Assembly (NCBI RefSeq): GCF_039536245.1
Contig: NZ_BAAAYN010000029.1
Span: 1 to 64,000, forward strand
Reading direction: 5' to 3'
From: Cryptosporangium minutisporangium
Lineage (GTDB): Bacteria > Actinomycetota > Actinomycetes > Mycobacteriales > Cryptosporangiaceae
DNA: 64,000 nt
Shown: in pieces, positions 33,603 through 42,038 of the stretch
How the letters are laid out: each line of letters opens with the position of its first letter
Numbering within the stretch: the stretch's first letter is position 1
Notes under the pieces: generated by a model
Databases searched by the model: none
What the model saw: only the letters and a program-made list of their open reading frames with translations
What the model was told of the DNA's origin: nothing
Translations under genes and position numbers: made by a program

Positions 33603-34502
33603 ATGCGGGTAGAGCTGGAGGAGACAGCAGAGCTGCGATTCGGAGACGGGTCGCCGGTGCGTGCGGCGTCGGCGATCGCGCCGTTCGGCGACGGGTGGCT
33701 CGTCGTCCAGGACGACGCGACCCACGCGGCGTGGTGGCGGGTGGGCGCGGTGACCGCGGTGCGCGTCGTCGAGCCGGTCGACGGGCTGGACGTCTTCAGC
33801 GAGGCCGAGGGCACCAAACACCTCAAGCCGGACTTCGAGGCGGCGTGCCCGGTGGCGCCGGATCGGGTGCTGCTGCTCGGCTCCGGCTCGGCGGCCGCGC
33901 GGACCCGCGCGTCGCTGGTGACGTCGCAGGGCGCGTTCACCGTCGCGGACCTGACCCCGGTGTACCGGGCGGTCGCCGACGCGCTCGGTCTGCGGGACGG
34001 CCAGCTGAACCTGGAGGGTGCGTGCCGGGTGGGGGACCGGATGCGGTGGTTCCAGCGCGGCAACCTGCACGCGGGCGTGCCGACGATGTCGGTCGACGTC
34101 GATCTGGCGGCGCTGCTGGCGGCGGTCACCGGGGTCGGCTCCGCCGACCGGGTGGAGGTCGGTGCCGTGCGGCGGTACGACCTCGGCGCGGTCGACGGCG
34201 TCGGGCTCGCCGTCACCGACGCGGTGACGCTCCCCGATCGGCGGGTGCTGGTCAGCGCGGCGGCCGAGGACACTCCCAACGCGGTCGACGACGGGCCGGT
34301 GGTCGCCTCGGCGCTGGCCCTGATCGACGGCGACGAGGTGCGGGCCACCGTCGAGCTCCCGGAACACTCCGGCGGGGCGCACAAGGTGGAGGGCCTGGCG
34401 ATTCGTGAGGAGACCACGGACGGCGTGCGGTTGTGGGCGGTCGTGGACGCCGACGACCCGGCGGCGGCGTCGCAGCAGCTGGTGCTACGCCTCCGCTGGT
34501 GA
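33603..34502 (+). CDS. hypothetical beta-propeller-like protein
   Basis: This is a 299-residue soluble protein with repeated short beta-strand motifs and turns (FGDGWLVVQDD, RVLLLGSGSAA, GLAVTDAVTLPDRRVLVSAAAE). It ends in KVEGLAIREETTDGVRLWAVVDADDP, a pattern seen in cytoplasmic propeller-like proteins such as DUF6929 types. No signal peptide or catalytic motif is seen. It follows the lactate monooxygenase-like gene by 38 bases but the functional link is unclear. Confidence 0.6.
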   Translation: MRVELEETAELRFGDGSPVRAASAIAPFGDGWLVVQDDATHAAWWRVGAVTAVRVVEPVDGLDVFSEAEGTKHLKPDFEAACPVAPDRVLLLGSGSAAARTRASLVTSQGAFTVADLTPVYRAVADALGLRDGQLNLEGACRVGDRMRWFQRGNLHAGVPTMSVDVDLAALLAAVTGVGSADRVEVGAVRRYDLGAVDGVGLAVTDAVTLPDRRVLVSAAAEDTPNAVDDGPVVASALALIDGDEVRATVELPEHSGGAHKVEGLAIREETTDGVRLWAVVDADDPAAASQQLVLRLRW

Positions 34503-34506
34503 CCGC

Positions 34507-34857
34507 TCAACCGGCAGGCGTCGCCTTGCCGGTCACGGCGAGGTAGATGAAGAGGGCCGCCACTCCGATGAAAAGGACGTGGAAGAGCCGGACGACGATC
34601 GGCTTGTCGAAACCCGGTGGCGGGCTGCCGAACCGCGGGCGGTGCGCCGCGAGCCGGTCGGCGGCGCCGCCGACGTTGAACACGACGACCAGTGCGTAGG
34701 CGACGCCGGTGCCGGCGAAAGCGATCACCGCGGCCGGTGTCCAGGAGGCATCCGTCGAGAAGGCGACGAACGCGGCGAGCAGCGCGATCGCGTAAGCGAT
34801 GAAGAGGGCACGAGTGAGCGGGGTGAACGCGCTGCGGCTCCGCGTGGTTGTCTCCAT
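34507..34857 (-). CDS. small membrane protein
   Basis: This protein has 116 residues. Three hydrophobic segments are visible: LFIAYAIALLAAFVAFS, AAVIAFAGTGVAYALVVVFNV and LFHVLFIGVAALFIYLAV. A basic proline-rich loop (RLAAHRPRFGSPPPGFDKP) lies between the second and third. No family is recognised. It converges on the gene ending at 34502. Confidence 0.55.
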   Translation of the reverse strand: METTTRSRSAFTPLTRALFIAYAIALLAAFVAFSTDASWTPAAVIAFAGTGVAYALVVVFNVGGAADRLAAHRPRFGSPPPGFDKPIVVRLFHVLFIGVAALFIYLAVTGKATPAG

Positions 34858-34913
34858 GCGGGGGGCAATTCCCGGAGGCGCCGCTGTCTACACCGGACAA
34901 GCGACCGCGCCGG

Positions 34914-35012
34914 TCACAGCCCAGCGGCGATCGAGTTGATCAACGCCCGTGACTCGTCGGGCGGCGCTGCGAGTTCTTCCAGCCTGCGGTAGATCGCACG
35001 GTAGCGGCGGCA
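34914..35012 (-). pseudogene. C-terminal remnant of a DUF5753-type XRE regulator
   Basis: The last 32 codons of a minus-strand frame encode RRYRAIYRRLEELAAPPDE followed by SRALINSIAAGL and a stop. This resembles the end of Scr1-family (HTH plus DUF5753) regulators, whose final helices read like YDxIFDxLRxxALSPEESxxLI. No HTH or main DUF5753 body is present upstream, where the enoyl-CoA hydratase gene begins on the other strand. It is best read as a leftover tail. Confidence 0.45.
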
Positions 35013-35161
35013 CGTCCGTGTGGCCGCAGGCTCTCCGATCGAGTGTCCTCGCGATCGCTGGTTCTGGCGGCCCGGTCGAGGGTCGGTGCCGGGGTGGAGC
35101 TTCGGCTGTTGAAGGATGTCGGACGAGGCACCGGGGCGGGCATTCCGAGTAAGGGGCAACG

Positions 35162-36040
35162 ATGGAGTACGAGACGATCCGCTACGAGGTCAGCGACCGC
35201 ATCCTGACGTTGACGCTGGACCGGCCGGACCAGCTCAACGCGTTCACCGTGCGGATGGCCGAGGAGCTGGTCGACGCGTTCGGCCGGGCCGGCGCGGACG
35301 ACGACGTCGCGGCGATCGTCGTCACGGGCAGCGGGCGGGCGTTCTGCGCCGGGATGGACCTGTCGGCGTCCGGCAACGTCTTCGGGCTCGACGAGTCGCT
35401 GCGCCCGACGCCGGACGAGCTGCGGGAGCGCCTGGACGACCCGGAGATCCTGCACGGCGTCCGGGACACCGGCGGCCGGGTCTCGCTGGCGATCTACGCG
35501 TGCACGAAGCCGGTGATCGCCGCGATCAACGGCCCCGCGGTCGGCATCGGGGCGACGATGACGCTGCCGATGGACGTCCGCCTCGCGTCCGAGAAGGCCC
35601 GGATCGGGTTCGTGTTCGGCAAGCTCGGGATCGTGCCGGAGGCCTGCAGTTCCTGGTTCCTGCCGCGGATCGTCGGGATCAGCCGGGCCCTGGAGTGGAC
35701 CTACTCGGCCGACATCCTGTCCGCGGCCGAGGCCCACGAGGGCGGGCTGGTGCGGCAGGTCCTCCCGCCGGACGAGCTGCTCCCGGCCGCGTACGCGCTG
35801 GCCGCGAAGTTCACGACCGATCGGTCACCGGTGGCGACGGCGCTGACCCGGCAGCTGATGTACCGCAACAGCGCCCAGCCGCACCCGCTGGAGGCGCACC
35901 TGAGCGACTCGCTGGCGATGTTCTACACGAGCATCGGCGACGGCAAGGAGGGCGTGCAGGCGTTCCGGGAGAAGCGGAAACCCCACTTCGGTGGCCGGGC
36001 CAGCCACGATGTCCCGGACGTGTTCCCGACCGCGGACTGA
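35162..36040 (+). CDS. enoyl-CoA hydratase/isomerase family protein
   Basis: This is a 292-residue crotonase. ILTLTLDRPDQLNAFTVRM opens the fold. The oxyanion-hole loops are GRAFCAGMDLS and AAINGPAVGIGATMTLPMDVRLAS. GKLGIVPEACSSWFLPRIVG carries a catalytic glutamate (E in VPEACS). It hydrates or isomerises acyl-CoA in fatty acid, sterol or aromatic breakdown. The ATG follows AAGGGG. It has no beta-oxidation genes next to it. Confidence 0.9.
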   Translation: MEYETIRYEVSDRILTLTLDRPDQLNAFTVRMAEELVDAFGRAGADDDVAAIVVTGSGRAFCAGMDLSASGNVFGLDESLRPTPDELRERLDDPEILHGVRDTGGRVSLAIYACTKPVIAAINGPAVGIGATMTLPMDVRLASEKARIGFVFGKLGIVPEACSSWFLPRIVGISRALEWTYSADILSAAEAHEGGLVRQVLPPDELLPAAYALAAKFTTDRSPVATALTRQLMYRNSAQPHPLEAHLSDSLAMFYTSIGDGKEGVQAFREKRKPHFGGRASHDVPDVFPTAD

Positions 36041-36079
36041 GGTGCGAGGCGCCTCCGAGGTGAAGGCGCCCCGCGGCGC

Positions 36080-36586
36080 TCAGAAGAAGCGACCGGTTGT
36101 CACGGTGCCCTCGAACCGGCGGGTGTCGGCCGCGGACGGGCCGACGTCGAAGCTGGTCGTCTTCTTCTTGGTGATCCTTCCGACGTGCACCTTCTCGGTC
36201 TGCGACACAAAGACCGGCTGACCGTCCTTGGCCAGGTAGGCGATGTACACGGCCGCTGCCGCGAGTTGCTTGCCGTACTTGCAGATGCTGGTGATGTCGG
36301 CGACCTTGTTGGTGATCTCCGCGTCGTAGGCGGCGACGCGGGCCAGGTAGTTCGGGCTGTTCTTCAGCTATTTCAGCTTCTTCACGACCGCGCCGAGGCC
36401 GCAGGCGACCGTGCTCACCGCCGCGCCGTCGACGAGATTGCGCACGATGCGCTCGGCGTCGGCACCGCTGTAGGTGCCGGACAGAACCTTCGGCGGGGGA
36501 TCCGCCGCGACGGCCGGGGCCGCGAGGACGAAAGTGGAGAAGAGGAACGCGACGGCGGTGATCGCCGTGGCGAGGGTTCGACGCAT
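36080..36586 (-). pseudogene. secreted protein gene interrupted by an in-frame TAG
   Basis: From the ATG at 36586 a signal peptide is seen (ATAITAVAFLFSTFVLAAPAVA). It is followed by DPPPKVLSGTYSGADAERIVRN and VSTVACGLGAVVKKLK. Codon 73 is TAG (36370-36368). Beyond it the same frame stays open for 95 codons: LKNSPNYLARVAAYDAEITN, ADITSICKYGKQLAAAA, VFVSQTEKVHVGRI and a final TVTTGRFF before TGA at 36080. The two cysteines lie on either side of the stop. Without the stop it would be a 168-residue exported protein of unknown function. Confidence 0.75.
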
Positions 36587-36722
36587 ATCGGGTGTCCTTT
36601 CGCTGGGCACGTGAGCCCAACGGTCTTTACGTCCCTCACCGTCGTGGGTCGTTCACCCGGTCGTCTCCCGCCGAAATGCTCCTTCGTACTACCTGTTAGT
36701 CCGGTTGCGGAGGCGGCTCCGG

Positions 36723-37178
36723 TCAGAGGTCGACGACGGCGACGGTCTCGCCGTCGCTCTGTTCGCCGGTGAGGCGGAAGCCGAGCTTGAGATAGAACGG
36801 CCCCGGCCCGCCGTCCCGAGGCTCCCAGGTGACGTAGGCGCGGGTGCCGCCGCGGCGGCGGATCTCGGCGCAGACCGCGTCGACGGCGAACCGGCCATAG
36901 CCGTTGCCCTGTGCGTCGCCGGCGATGTTCAGGCGCCAGAGCCCGGAGCGCCGGTCGTCGGGGTTCCGGTCGGGCGCCCACGGCAGGTCGAGGAAGGCCA
37001 TGACGAAGCCGACCAGCCGTGGGCCGTCGTAGATCAACCGGGGCCACGCGTTGTCCCGGTAGACGTACGCCTCGGCCAGCGACCGGATCACCGGCGCGAC
37101 GAGGTCCTCCTGGTCGGGGCGCACGGTCAGGGCGAGCGCCGCCTCGTAGTTCGACGGGGTGATCTGCTGCAGTCGCAT
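36723..37178 (-). CDS. GNAT family acetyltransferase (polyamine-type)
   Basis: This protein has 151 residues. The acetyl-CoA motif is GDAQGNGYGRFAVDAV (Q/G-N-G-Y-G), with LWRLNIAGD just before and PGPFYLKLGFRLTGE at the end. This pattern is close to spermine/spermidine N-acetyltransferases of the BltD/PaiA type. The substrate is an inference. It is a single minus-strand gene just downstream of the SDR-FAH pair. Confidence 0.82.
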   Translation of the reverse strand: MRLQQITPSNYEAALALTVRPDQEDLVAPVIRSLAEAYVYRDNAWPRLIYDGPRLVGFVMAFLDLPWAPDRNPDDRRSGLWRLNIAGDAQGNGYGRFAVDAVCAEIRRRGGTRAYVTWEPRDGGPGPFYLKLGFRLTGEQSDGETVAVVDL

Positions 37179-37205
37179 GCCGTCGGACCGTAGCGGTTCG
37201 CCGGC

Positions 37206-37979
37206 TCAGCTCCCCGGCGGACGATACGACGGGCGGAGCGCGTCGGAGACGGTCTTGGCGCCGCCGTGGGAGCCGGCGCCACCGTCCACCGGAATCTCGG
37301 CGCCGGTGACGAACGAGGCCGCGTCGCTGAGGAGGAAGGCCACTACCTCGGCCACCTCCTCGGGACGTCCGGCGCGGCCGAGCGGGGTCTCGGCGACGGC
37401 GGCGGCACGGAACGCGGTGACGGCCGACGCGGTCATCGGCGTCTCGACGAACCCGGGGTGGACGATGTTGACCCGGATGCCGCGGGGGCCGAGCTCCAGA
37501 CAGGCGGCGTGCGTCAGGCCGCGCAGCGACCACTTGCTGGCGGTGTACGCGATCGGGTAGTGGCCCTGCACGGCGGCGAGCGAGCCCACGTTGACGATCG
37601 ACGCGCCGGCGGGCATCAGCGGCGTCAACGCCTGGATCCCCAGCAGGGGGCCGAGGACGTTGACGTCCTGCACGTGCGTGAACGCGTCGGGCGTGACGTC
37701 GCCGAGCCGAGCGCGCCAGGTGGTTCCCGCGCAGTTCACCACCCCGTGCACCGGCTGCTGCCGGTCGCGCAGCTCGTCGGCGAGCGCCGCCCAGGCGGCT
37801 TCCTTCCGGACGTCGAAGGCCCGGACGTCGGGAGCCCGGACGTCGGGGGTCGCCTCGTCGGACCGGGTCGTGACCAGGTCGAGCCCGAGCACGTTGGCAC
37901 CGGTCGCCCGGAGCTTCGCCGCTACCGCCGCACCGATGCCGGACCCGGCACCGGTCACCACGACGGTCGGTGTCGTCAC
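37206..37979 (-). CDS. short-chain dehydrogenase/reductase
   Basis: This protein has 257 residues. The NAD motif is TGAGSGIG, then NCAGTTWRARLGD, the serine in VGSLAAVQG, and the Tyr-x-x-x-Lys in AYTASKWSLRG. The C-terminus is FVTGAEIPVDGGAG. A short direct repeat (PDVRAPDVRAFDVRK) near residue 50 comes from repeated CCCGGACGTCGGG units in the DNA. It overlaps the FAH-family gene by 4 bases, suggesting a shared catabolic pathway. Confidence 0.9.
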   Translation of the reverse strand: MTTPTVVVTGAGSGIGAAVAAKLRATGANVLGLDLVTTRSDEATPDVRAPDVRAFDVRKEAAWAALADELRDRQQPVHGVVNCAGTTWRARLGDVTPDAFTHVQDVNVLGPLLGIQALTPLMPAGASIVNVGSLAAVQGHYPIAYTASKWSLRGLTHAACLELGPRGIRVNIVHPGFVETPMTASAVTAFRAAAVAETPLGRAGRPEEVAEVVAFLLSDAASFVTGAEIPVDGGAGSHGGAKTVSDALRPSYRPPGS

Positions 37980-38977
37980 CGGGCGACCCCGGCCCTCCGG
38001 GCGACCTCGGCGCTCCGCGCGGCCGCAGGGTCGCGGCGGCGGACGGCCGGGAGCGCCGGTGCGGGCGCCGCGCTGGTGACCCGGTTGGTGAGCGTGCCGA
38101 TGCCCTCGACGGTCAGCGTCACCTCGTCACCGTCGCGCAGCGGCGGCGGGTCCTGCTGCCCGCGGCGACCCCACAGCTCGGCGAGGCATCCGCCGTTGCC
38201 GACGGTGCCGGAGCCGAGCACGTCCCCGGCGACGACCCGGCTGCTGCGGGACGCGTAGGCGATCATCGTCTCGAACGTCCAGCCCATGTTCGAGAGCAGG
38301 TCGCGGCCGACGACCTCACCGTTGACGGCGGCGGTGCACTGCAGGTCCAGGAATCCGTCGCCGTCGCGGTACGGCTCGAGCTCGTCCGCGGTCACGATCC
38401 ACGGACCGAGGGTGCTGGCGAAGTCCTTGCCCTTGGCCGGACCGAGGTTGACCTTCATCTCCCGGCTCTGCAGGTCCCGCGCCGACCAGTCGTTGAGGAC
38501 GGTGTACCCGAAGACGACGTCCCGGGCCTGCTCGACCGAGAGGTTGTGGCCGTCGGAGCCGATAACGACCGCGACCTCCAGCTCGAAGTCGCGGGCGACG
38601 GAGTCGGCCGGGAACGGCACGTCCTGGCCGGGGCCGAGGATCGTGTGCGGGTTGGTGAAGTAGAACGTCGGGGCGGCGTACCAGGCCTCCGGCACGCCGC
38701 CGGTGCCGTCGACGCTGCGCCGTACGCCCTCGACGTGCTCGGCGAACGCGACGAAGTCACGGACGCTCGCCGGGGCGAGCGGCGGGAGCAGCCGCACGTC
38801 GGCGAGTGGGACGCCGGCCGAGTGGGCGACGGTCTCGGCGCCGAGCGCCAGCGCCGCGTCGAGCCCCAGCGCGACGACCGCGCGGGCGTCGAGGTCGTCG
38901 GCGAACGGGTGGATGCGGTCGTCGCTGACGACTCCGGCGTGCTGCCCGCCGTTGTGCACGTAGGTGGCGATCCGCAT
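37976..38977 (-). CDS. fumarylacetoacetate hydrolase family protein
   Basis: This protein has 333 residues. The metal site is seen as DFELEVAVVIG (E-x-E) with the downstream Asp in VLNDWSARDLQ. GPAKGKDFASTLGPWIV and VLGSGTVGNGGC are typical of the FAH C-terminal barrel. Members cleave C-C bonds or hydrate acylpyruvates in aromatic compound breakdown. The start ATG at 38977 gives MRIATYVHNGGQHAGVV. It is cotranscribed with the SDR at 37206-37979. Confidence 0.9.
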   Translation of the reverse strand: MRIATYVHNGGQHAGVVSDDRIHPFADDLDARAVVALGLDAALALGAETVAHSAGVPLADVRLLPPLAPASVRDFVAFAEHVEGVRRSVDGTGGVPEAWYAAPTFYFTNPHTILGPGQDVPFPADSVARDFELEVAVVIGSDGHNLSVEQARDVVFGYTVLNDWSARDLQSREMKVNLGPAKGKDFASTLGPWIVTADELEPYRDGDGFLDLQCTAAVNGEVVGRDLLSNMGWTFETMIAYASRSSRVVAGDVLGSGTVGNGGCLAELWGRRGQQDPPPLRDGDEVTLTVEGIGTLTNRVTSAAPAPALPAVRRRDPAAARSAEVARRAGVAR

Positions 38978-39138
38978 GCGGCTCCTTCGCCGAGTCGTTC
39001 GTGCCGACGACGGCAGGATGACCCTGCGGTTTCCGGCCGATTACCGATGACTCGACCACTCTCGGGCAGCAGCCGGGCCATGGGGAAGACCGATTTCCTG
39101 ATGCCGGCCATTCGCCCAGTCAATGGCTGCGGGCGCGG

Positions 39139-39573
39139 TCAGACCTCGCGGTCGTCCGCGCGGACCGCGGGCCTGTCGTCGGGCTCACCGGTGACCCGGA
39201 CGGTGAACCACACCGTCTTGCCGCCGTGGTGGTCCTCGGCGCCCCAACGGTCCGCGATGTGTTCGACGAGCTGCATGCCCCGTCCGCGGGCGGCCCGGTG
39301 GTCGAGCTGGCGGACCATCGGGCGCACCGAGGAGCCGTCGGTGAGTGCTACCCGAAGCCAGTCGCCGGAGTGCGACAGCTCGAGCTGGAAGCTGGATTCG
39401 CCGCCGACGTGCTCGACGGCGTTGGAGACCACTTCGCTGACGAGCAGTACGACGTCGGTGTGGTGCTCCGTGGCGACACCCCAGGCGGTGAGCAGGCTGG
39501 TCGTGATGCGCCGGGCGGTCTCGGGGGAGCCGGGTGCGGGTGGGAGGTCGATGCGGGCGTTGGACGTGGTCAT
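39139..39573 (-). CDS. ATP-binding anti-sigma-type kinase (HATPase)
   Basis: This protein has 144 residues, a single GHKL ATPase domain of the RsbW/SpoIIAB-like type. The N box is VVLLVSEVVSNAVEHV and the G1 region is LRVALTDGSSVRPMV. The usual DxGxG is altered to DGSSV, then AARGRGMQLVEHIADRWG forms G2. Such proteins phosphorylate or sequester anti-anti-sigma factors. They are numerous in actinomycetes and often have unknown partners. The ATG at 39573 is chosen; an upstream extension lacks homology. Confidence 0.85.
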   Translation of the reverse strand: MTTSNARIDLPPAPGSPETARRITTSLLTAWGVATEHHTDVVLLVSEVVSNAVEHVGGESSFQLELSHSGDWLRVALTDGSSVRPMVRQLDHRAARGRGMQLVEHIADRWGAEDHHGGKTVWFTVRVTGEPDDRPAVRADDREV

Positions 39574-39781
39574 TCGGGCCTCGGTCAGGTCGTTCGTCGC
39601 CGGGACGCGCACCCGGGGCGTCGGGTCCGTCGCGCGTCGCAATCCAGTCTGTGCCCACTGCGCCCGGCGCGTATGCGGAATTCTCGGCGCGTGAGACGCG
39701 ACACGCCGTCAGGTTCTCGACACTCTACGGTCACGTGACCGAGCGCGGAATGCGGAGCGCCCGCCGAGCCTTGGTCGGAGC

Positions 39782-40738
39782 ATGGAGTCTCCGGCGTGGC
39801 GAGCACCCGTCTCCTGGCAAGCGTCGGCGTCCCCCGCCGACGCGGTGTCGAACCTGCTCGATCGATTGCGGTGGACGGCGATCGGCTACTCCCGGGACGC
39901 GATCGGGCCGGGCGCCGGCCGATCGTTCCGGGGTGCCGAGACGCGATTCCACCACGTGGTCGCCGGCACCGTGACGATCATCGGATCGGCGGGCCCGGTG
40001 CGGCTGGGGCCGAACGACGCGGCCCTCGCGCTGCGCGGCGGGGACTACGCGGTCCGGGCGGAGACGACCGCGGTGGTGCTCAGCGCGGCGCTCGAGGAGG
40101 TCGGCGGGCCGGACCTGGTCGCCGATCGACTGCCGCTGTTGCTGCTGAACTGCGGCTTCGCGACGAAGGAGCCGCTGGCCGCGATGTTGCTGGACCGGAT
40201 GGAGGCCGAGGTCGCGGACGCCCGGCCGGGGGCGGCGTCGGTGGTGTCGCAGCTGGCGAACGTCGTCGCGGCCACGGCGTTGCGGGCCTGGGTGGAGAAC
40301 GGCTGTGACGTCGAGGGCTGGCACCGGGCGGCGGGCGACCCGGACATCGCGCGGGTGACCGCTGCCGTCCGCGACGATCCGGGCCAGCCCTGGACCGTGG
40401 ACCGGCTGGCCCGGGTCGCGCACGCCTCCCGGTCGATGTTCGCGGAGCGGTTCCGGCTGGTCGTGGGGGAGTCGCCGGGGCGGTACGTGCTGCGGATCCG
40501 GATGGAGCGCGCCAAGCAGTTGCTCCGCCGGGACGGGTGGTCGGTGGCGCGGACCGCGGTCGCGCTCGGGTACGGCTCGGAGGCGGCATTCAGCCGGGCG
40601 TTCCGTCGCTTCGTCGGCGTGCCCCCGAGCGCCTGGCGCCAGACTTCCCGCCCGGCGGCGGACGGTCCCGGCCTCCCACCCGTGGTGGGGGCCGGAGCCG
40701 GCGCCGACGTCACGAGCGGCGCAGCGCCGCGAGGCTGA
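39782..40738 (+). CDS. AraC family transcriptional regulator (cupin N-terminus)
   Basis: This protein has 318 residues. The N-terminal cupin-type sensor (about 20-190) starts LLDRLRWTAIGYSRDAIGPG. The C-terminal double HTH (about 205-300) includes WTVDRLARVAHASRSMFAERFRLVVGESPGRYVLRIRMERAKQLL and VARTAVALGYGSEAAFSRAFRRFVG. The neighbouring convergent MFS gene overlaps its 3' end by 29 bases. Regulators of this layout often control an adjacent efflux or catabolic gene, but the convergent arrangement does not prove it. Confidence 0.92.
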   Translation: MESPAWRAPVSWQASASPADAVSNLLDRLRWTAIGYSRDAIGPGAGRSFRGAETRFHHVVAGTVTIIGSAGPVRLGPNDAALALRGGDYAVRAETTAVVLSAALEEVGGPDLVADRLPLLLLNCGFATKEPLAAMLLDRMEAEVADARPGAASVVSQLANVVAATALRAWVENGCDVEGWHRAAGDPDIARVTAAVRDDPGQPWTVDRLARVAHASRSMFAERFRLVVGESPGRYVLRIRMERAKQLLRRDGWSVARTAVALGYGSEAAFSRAFRRFVGVPPSAWRQTSRPAADGPGLPPVVGAGAGADVTSGAAPRG

Positions 40739-41879
40739 GGCCGCCGAGCACCGCGGCGACACCACCCGTCACCAGGGCGGCTCGCACGCCCGCGCCGTCG
40801 ACCAGCAGACCACCGGCGAACGCGCCCACCGCGATCGCGACCTGGAACGTTGCGATCATCAGCCCGCCGGCGCTCTCCAGCCGGTCCGGCTCGGTCCGCG
40901 CGATCCAGGTCTGGAACGCGGTGGGCACCGCACCGAAGCCGATGCCCCACACGGCGACCGCGACGAACACCAGCGCGGTCGTGTCCACCGCGGCGGCGAA
41001 GGCCAGCGTCGCGCCGCCGATCAGCAGCGGCGCGCCCAGGACGAGCAGCGGCAGCCGCCGGTCGGCGAGCGGGCCGGCCGCCAGGTTGCCGACGACGTTC
41101 GCGACGCCGAAGAGCAGCAGCAGCGCCGCGAGCAGCCCGGCGTTCAGCCCTTGCACCAGCGCCGTCGCGGTGCGGAGGTAGGTGAACGCGGCGAAGTGCC
41201 CGGCGGCGACCAGGCCGATCGCGATCAGCCCGGCGAACAGCACCGGCCGGCGCAGCGTCTCGGCGAGCGTGCGCAGCCCGGGGGAGCCGCTCGGCGGCAC
41301 GGCAGGCAGCCACCGCGCTTGCGCCAGCACGGTCAGGAGACCCGCGCCCGCCGCGAGCGCGAACACGCCCCGCCAGCCCCAGACCTCGCCGAGGTAGGCA
41401 CCGAGCGGCACCGCGGCCACGGCCGCGACCGTGCTGCCCAAGTTGACGACGGTCAACGCCCGGCCCAGCCGGTCGGCCGGGACCAGCGCGGACGTCACCG
41501 AGATCGAGAACGCCCAGAATCCGGCGAGCGCGGCGCCGAGCAGCAGCCGGGAGACCAGCAGCAGCCAGTAGCTCGGCGTCAGAGCCACCAGGACGTTGGA
41601 GACGACGGCGAGCGCCATCAGTCCGATGAGCACGACCCGACGATCCTGCCGGGGGAGCAGCACCGCGATCGTGGGGGCGACGATCGCGCCCATCAGCGCG
41701 GTCACGGTGACCGCCTGGCCGGCGGTGCCCTCGCTGACGCCGAGGTCGGCGGCGATCCGGGGCAGCATGCTCGCGGGCAGGAACTCGCTCGCCACCAGCG
41801 TGAAGATGCCCAAGCCGATCGAGGCGACCGCACGCCAATCGGCGGTAACCGGTGGTGCGGCGGTGGCGGTGTCGGTCAT
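40710..41879 (-). CDS. MFS transporter
   Basis: This protein has 389 residues with twelve helices. LGIFTLVASEFLPASMLPRIAADLGVSEGTAGQAVTVTALMGAIVAP is helix 1 to 2, of the DHA1-type sugar/drug efflux class. The motif A-like region reads PRQDRRVVLIGLMALAVVSNVLV. It probably exports small organics. Its 3' end overlaps the AraC gene by 29 bases on the opposite strand. The start ATG at 41879 is preceded by GGAGCAC. Confidence 0.9.
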   Translation of the reverse strand: MTDTATAAPPVTADWRAVASIGLGIFTLVASEFLPASMLPRIAADLGVSEGTAGQAVTVTALMGAIVAPTIAVLLPRQDRRVVLIGLMALAVVSNVLVALTPSYWLLLVSRLLLGAALAGFWAFSISVTSALVPADRLGRALTVVNLGSTVAAVAAVPLGAYLGEVWGWRGVFALAAGAGLLTVLAQARWLPAVPPSGSPGLRTLAETLRRPVLFAGLIAIGLVAAGHFAAFTYLRTATALVQGLNAGLLAALLLLFGVANVVGNLAAGPLADRRLPLLVLGAPLLIGGATLAFAAAVDTTALVFVAVAVWGIGFGAVPTAFQTWIARTEPDRLESAGGLMIATFQVAIAVGAFAGGLLVDGAGVRAALVTGGVAAVLGGLSLAALRRS

Positions 41880-41993
41880 CGTGTGTGCTCCTCGAAGCCG
41901 TGGGAGGTGGTGGCTTCGAGGCTGCTGCGGTGGCGGCCGGGCTACTTGATCGCCCGTCTTCGGTACCTGACCGAACGTCCGCAAGAAACGACA

Positions 41994-42027
41994 CGGCCCC
42001 CGGTACCGCGAACGGAACCGGGAGCCG
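41994..42027 (-). terminator. hairpin downstream of the amidohydrolase gene
   Basis: CCCGGT and ACCGGG pair, extended outward by CGGC and GCCG around one mismatch. It lies just after the amidohydrolase stop at 42039 and before the MFS gene region. No U-run follows. Confidence 0.45.
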
Positions 42028-42038
42028 CAGCCTGCGGA

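Noticed and set aside
36368-36370. TAG read as pyrrolysine or another recoded residue
   Set aside because: No pyrrolysine genes are seen and nothing around the codon suggests recoding. A nonsense mutation is simpler.
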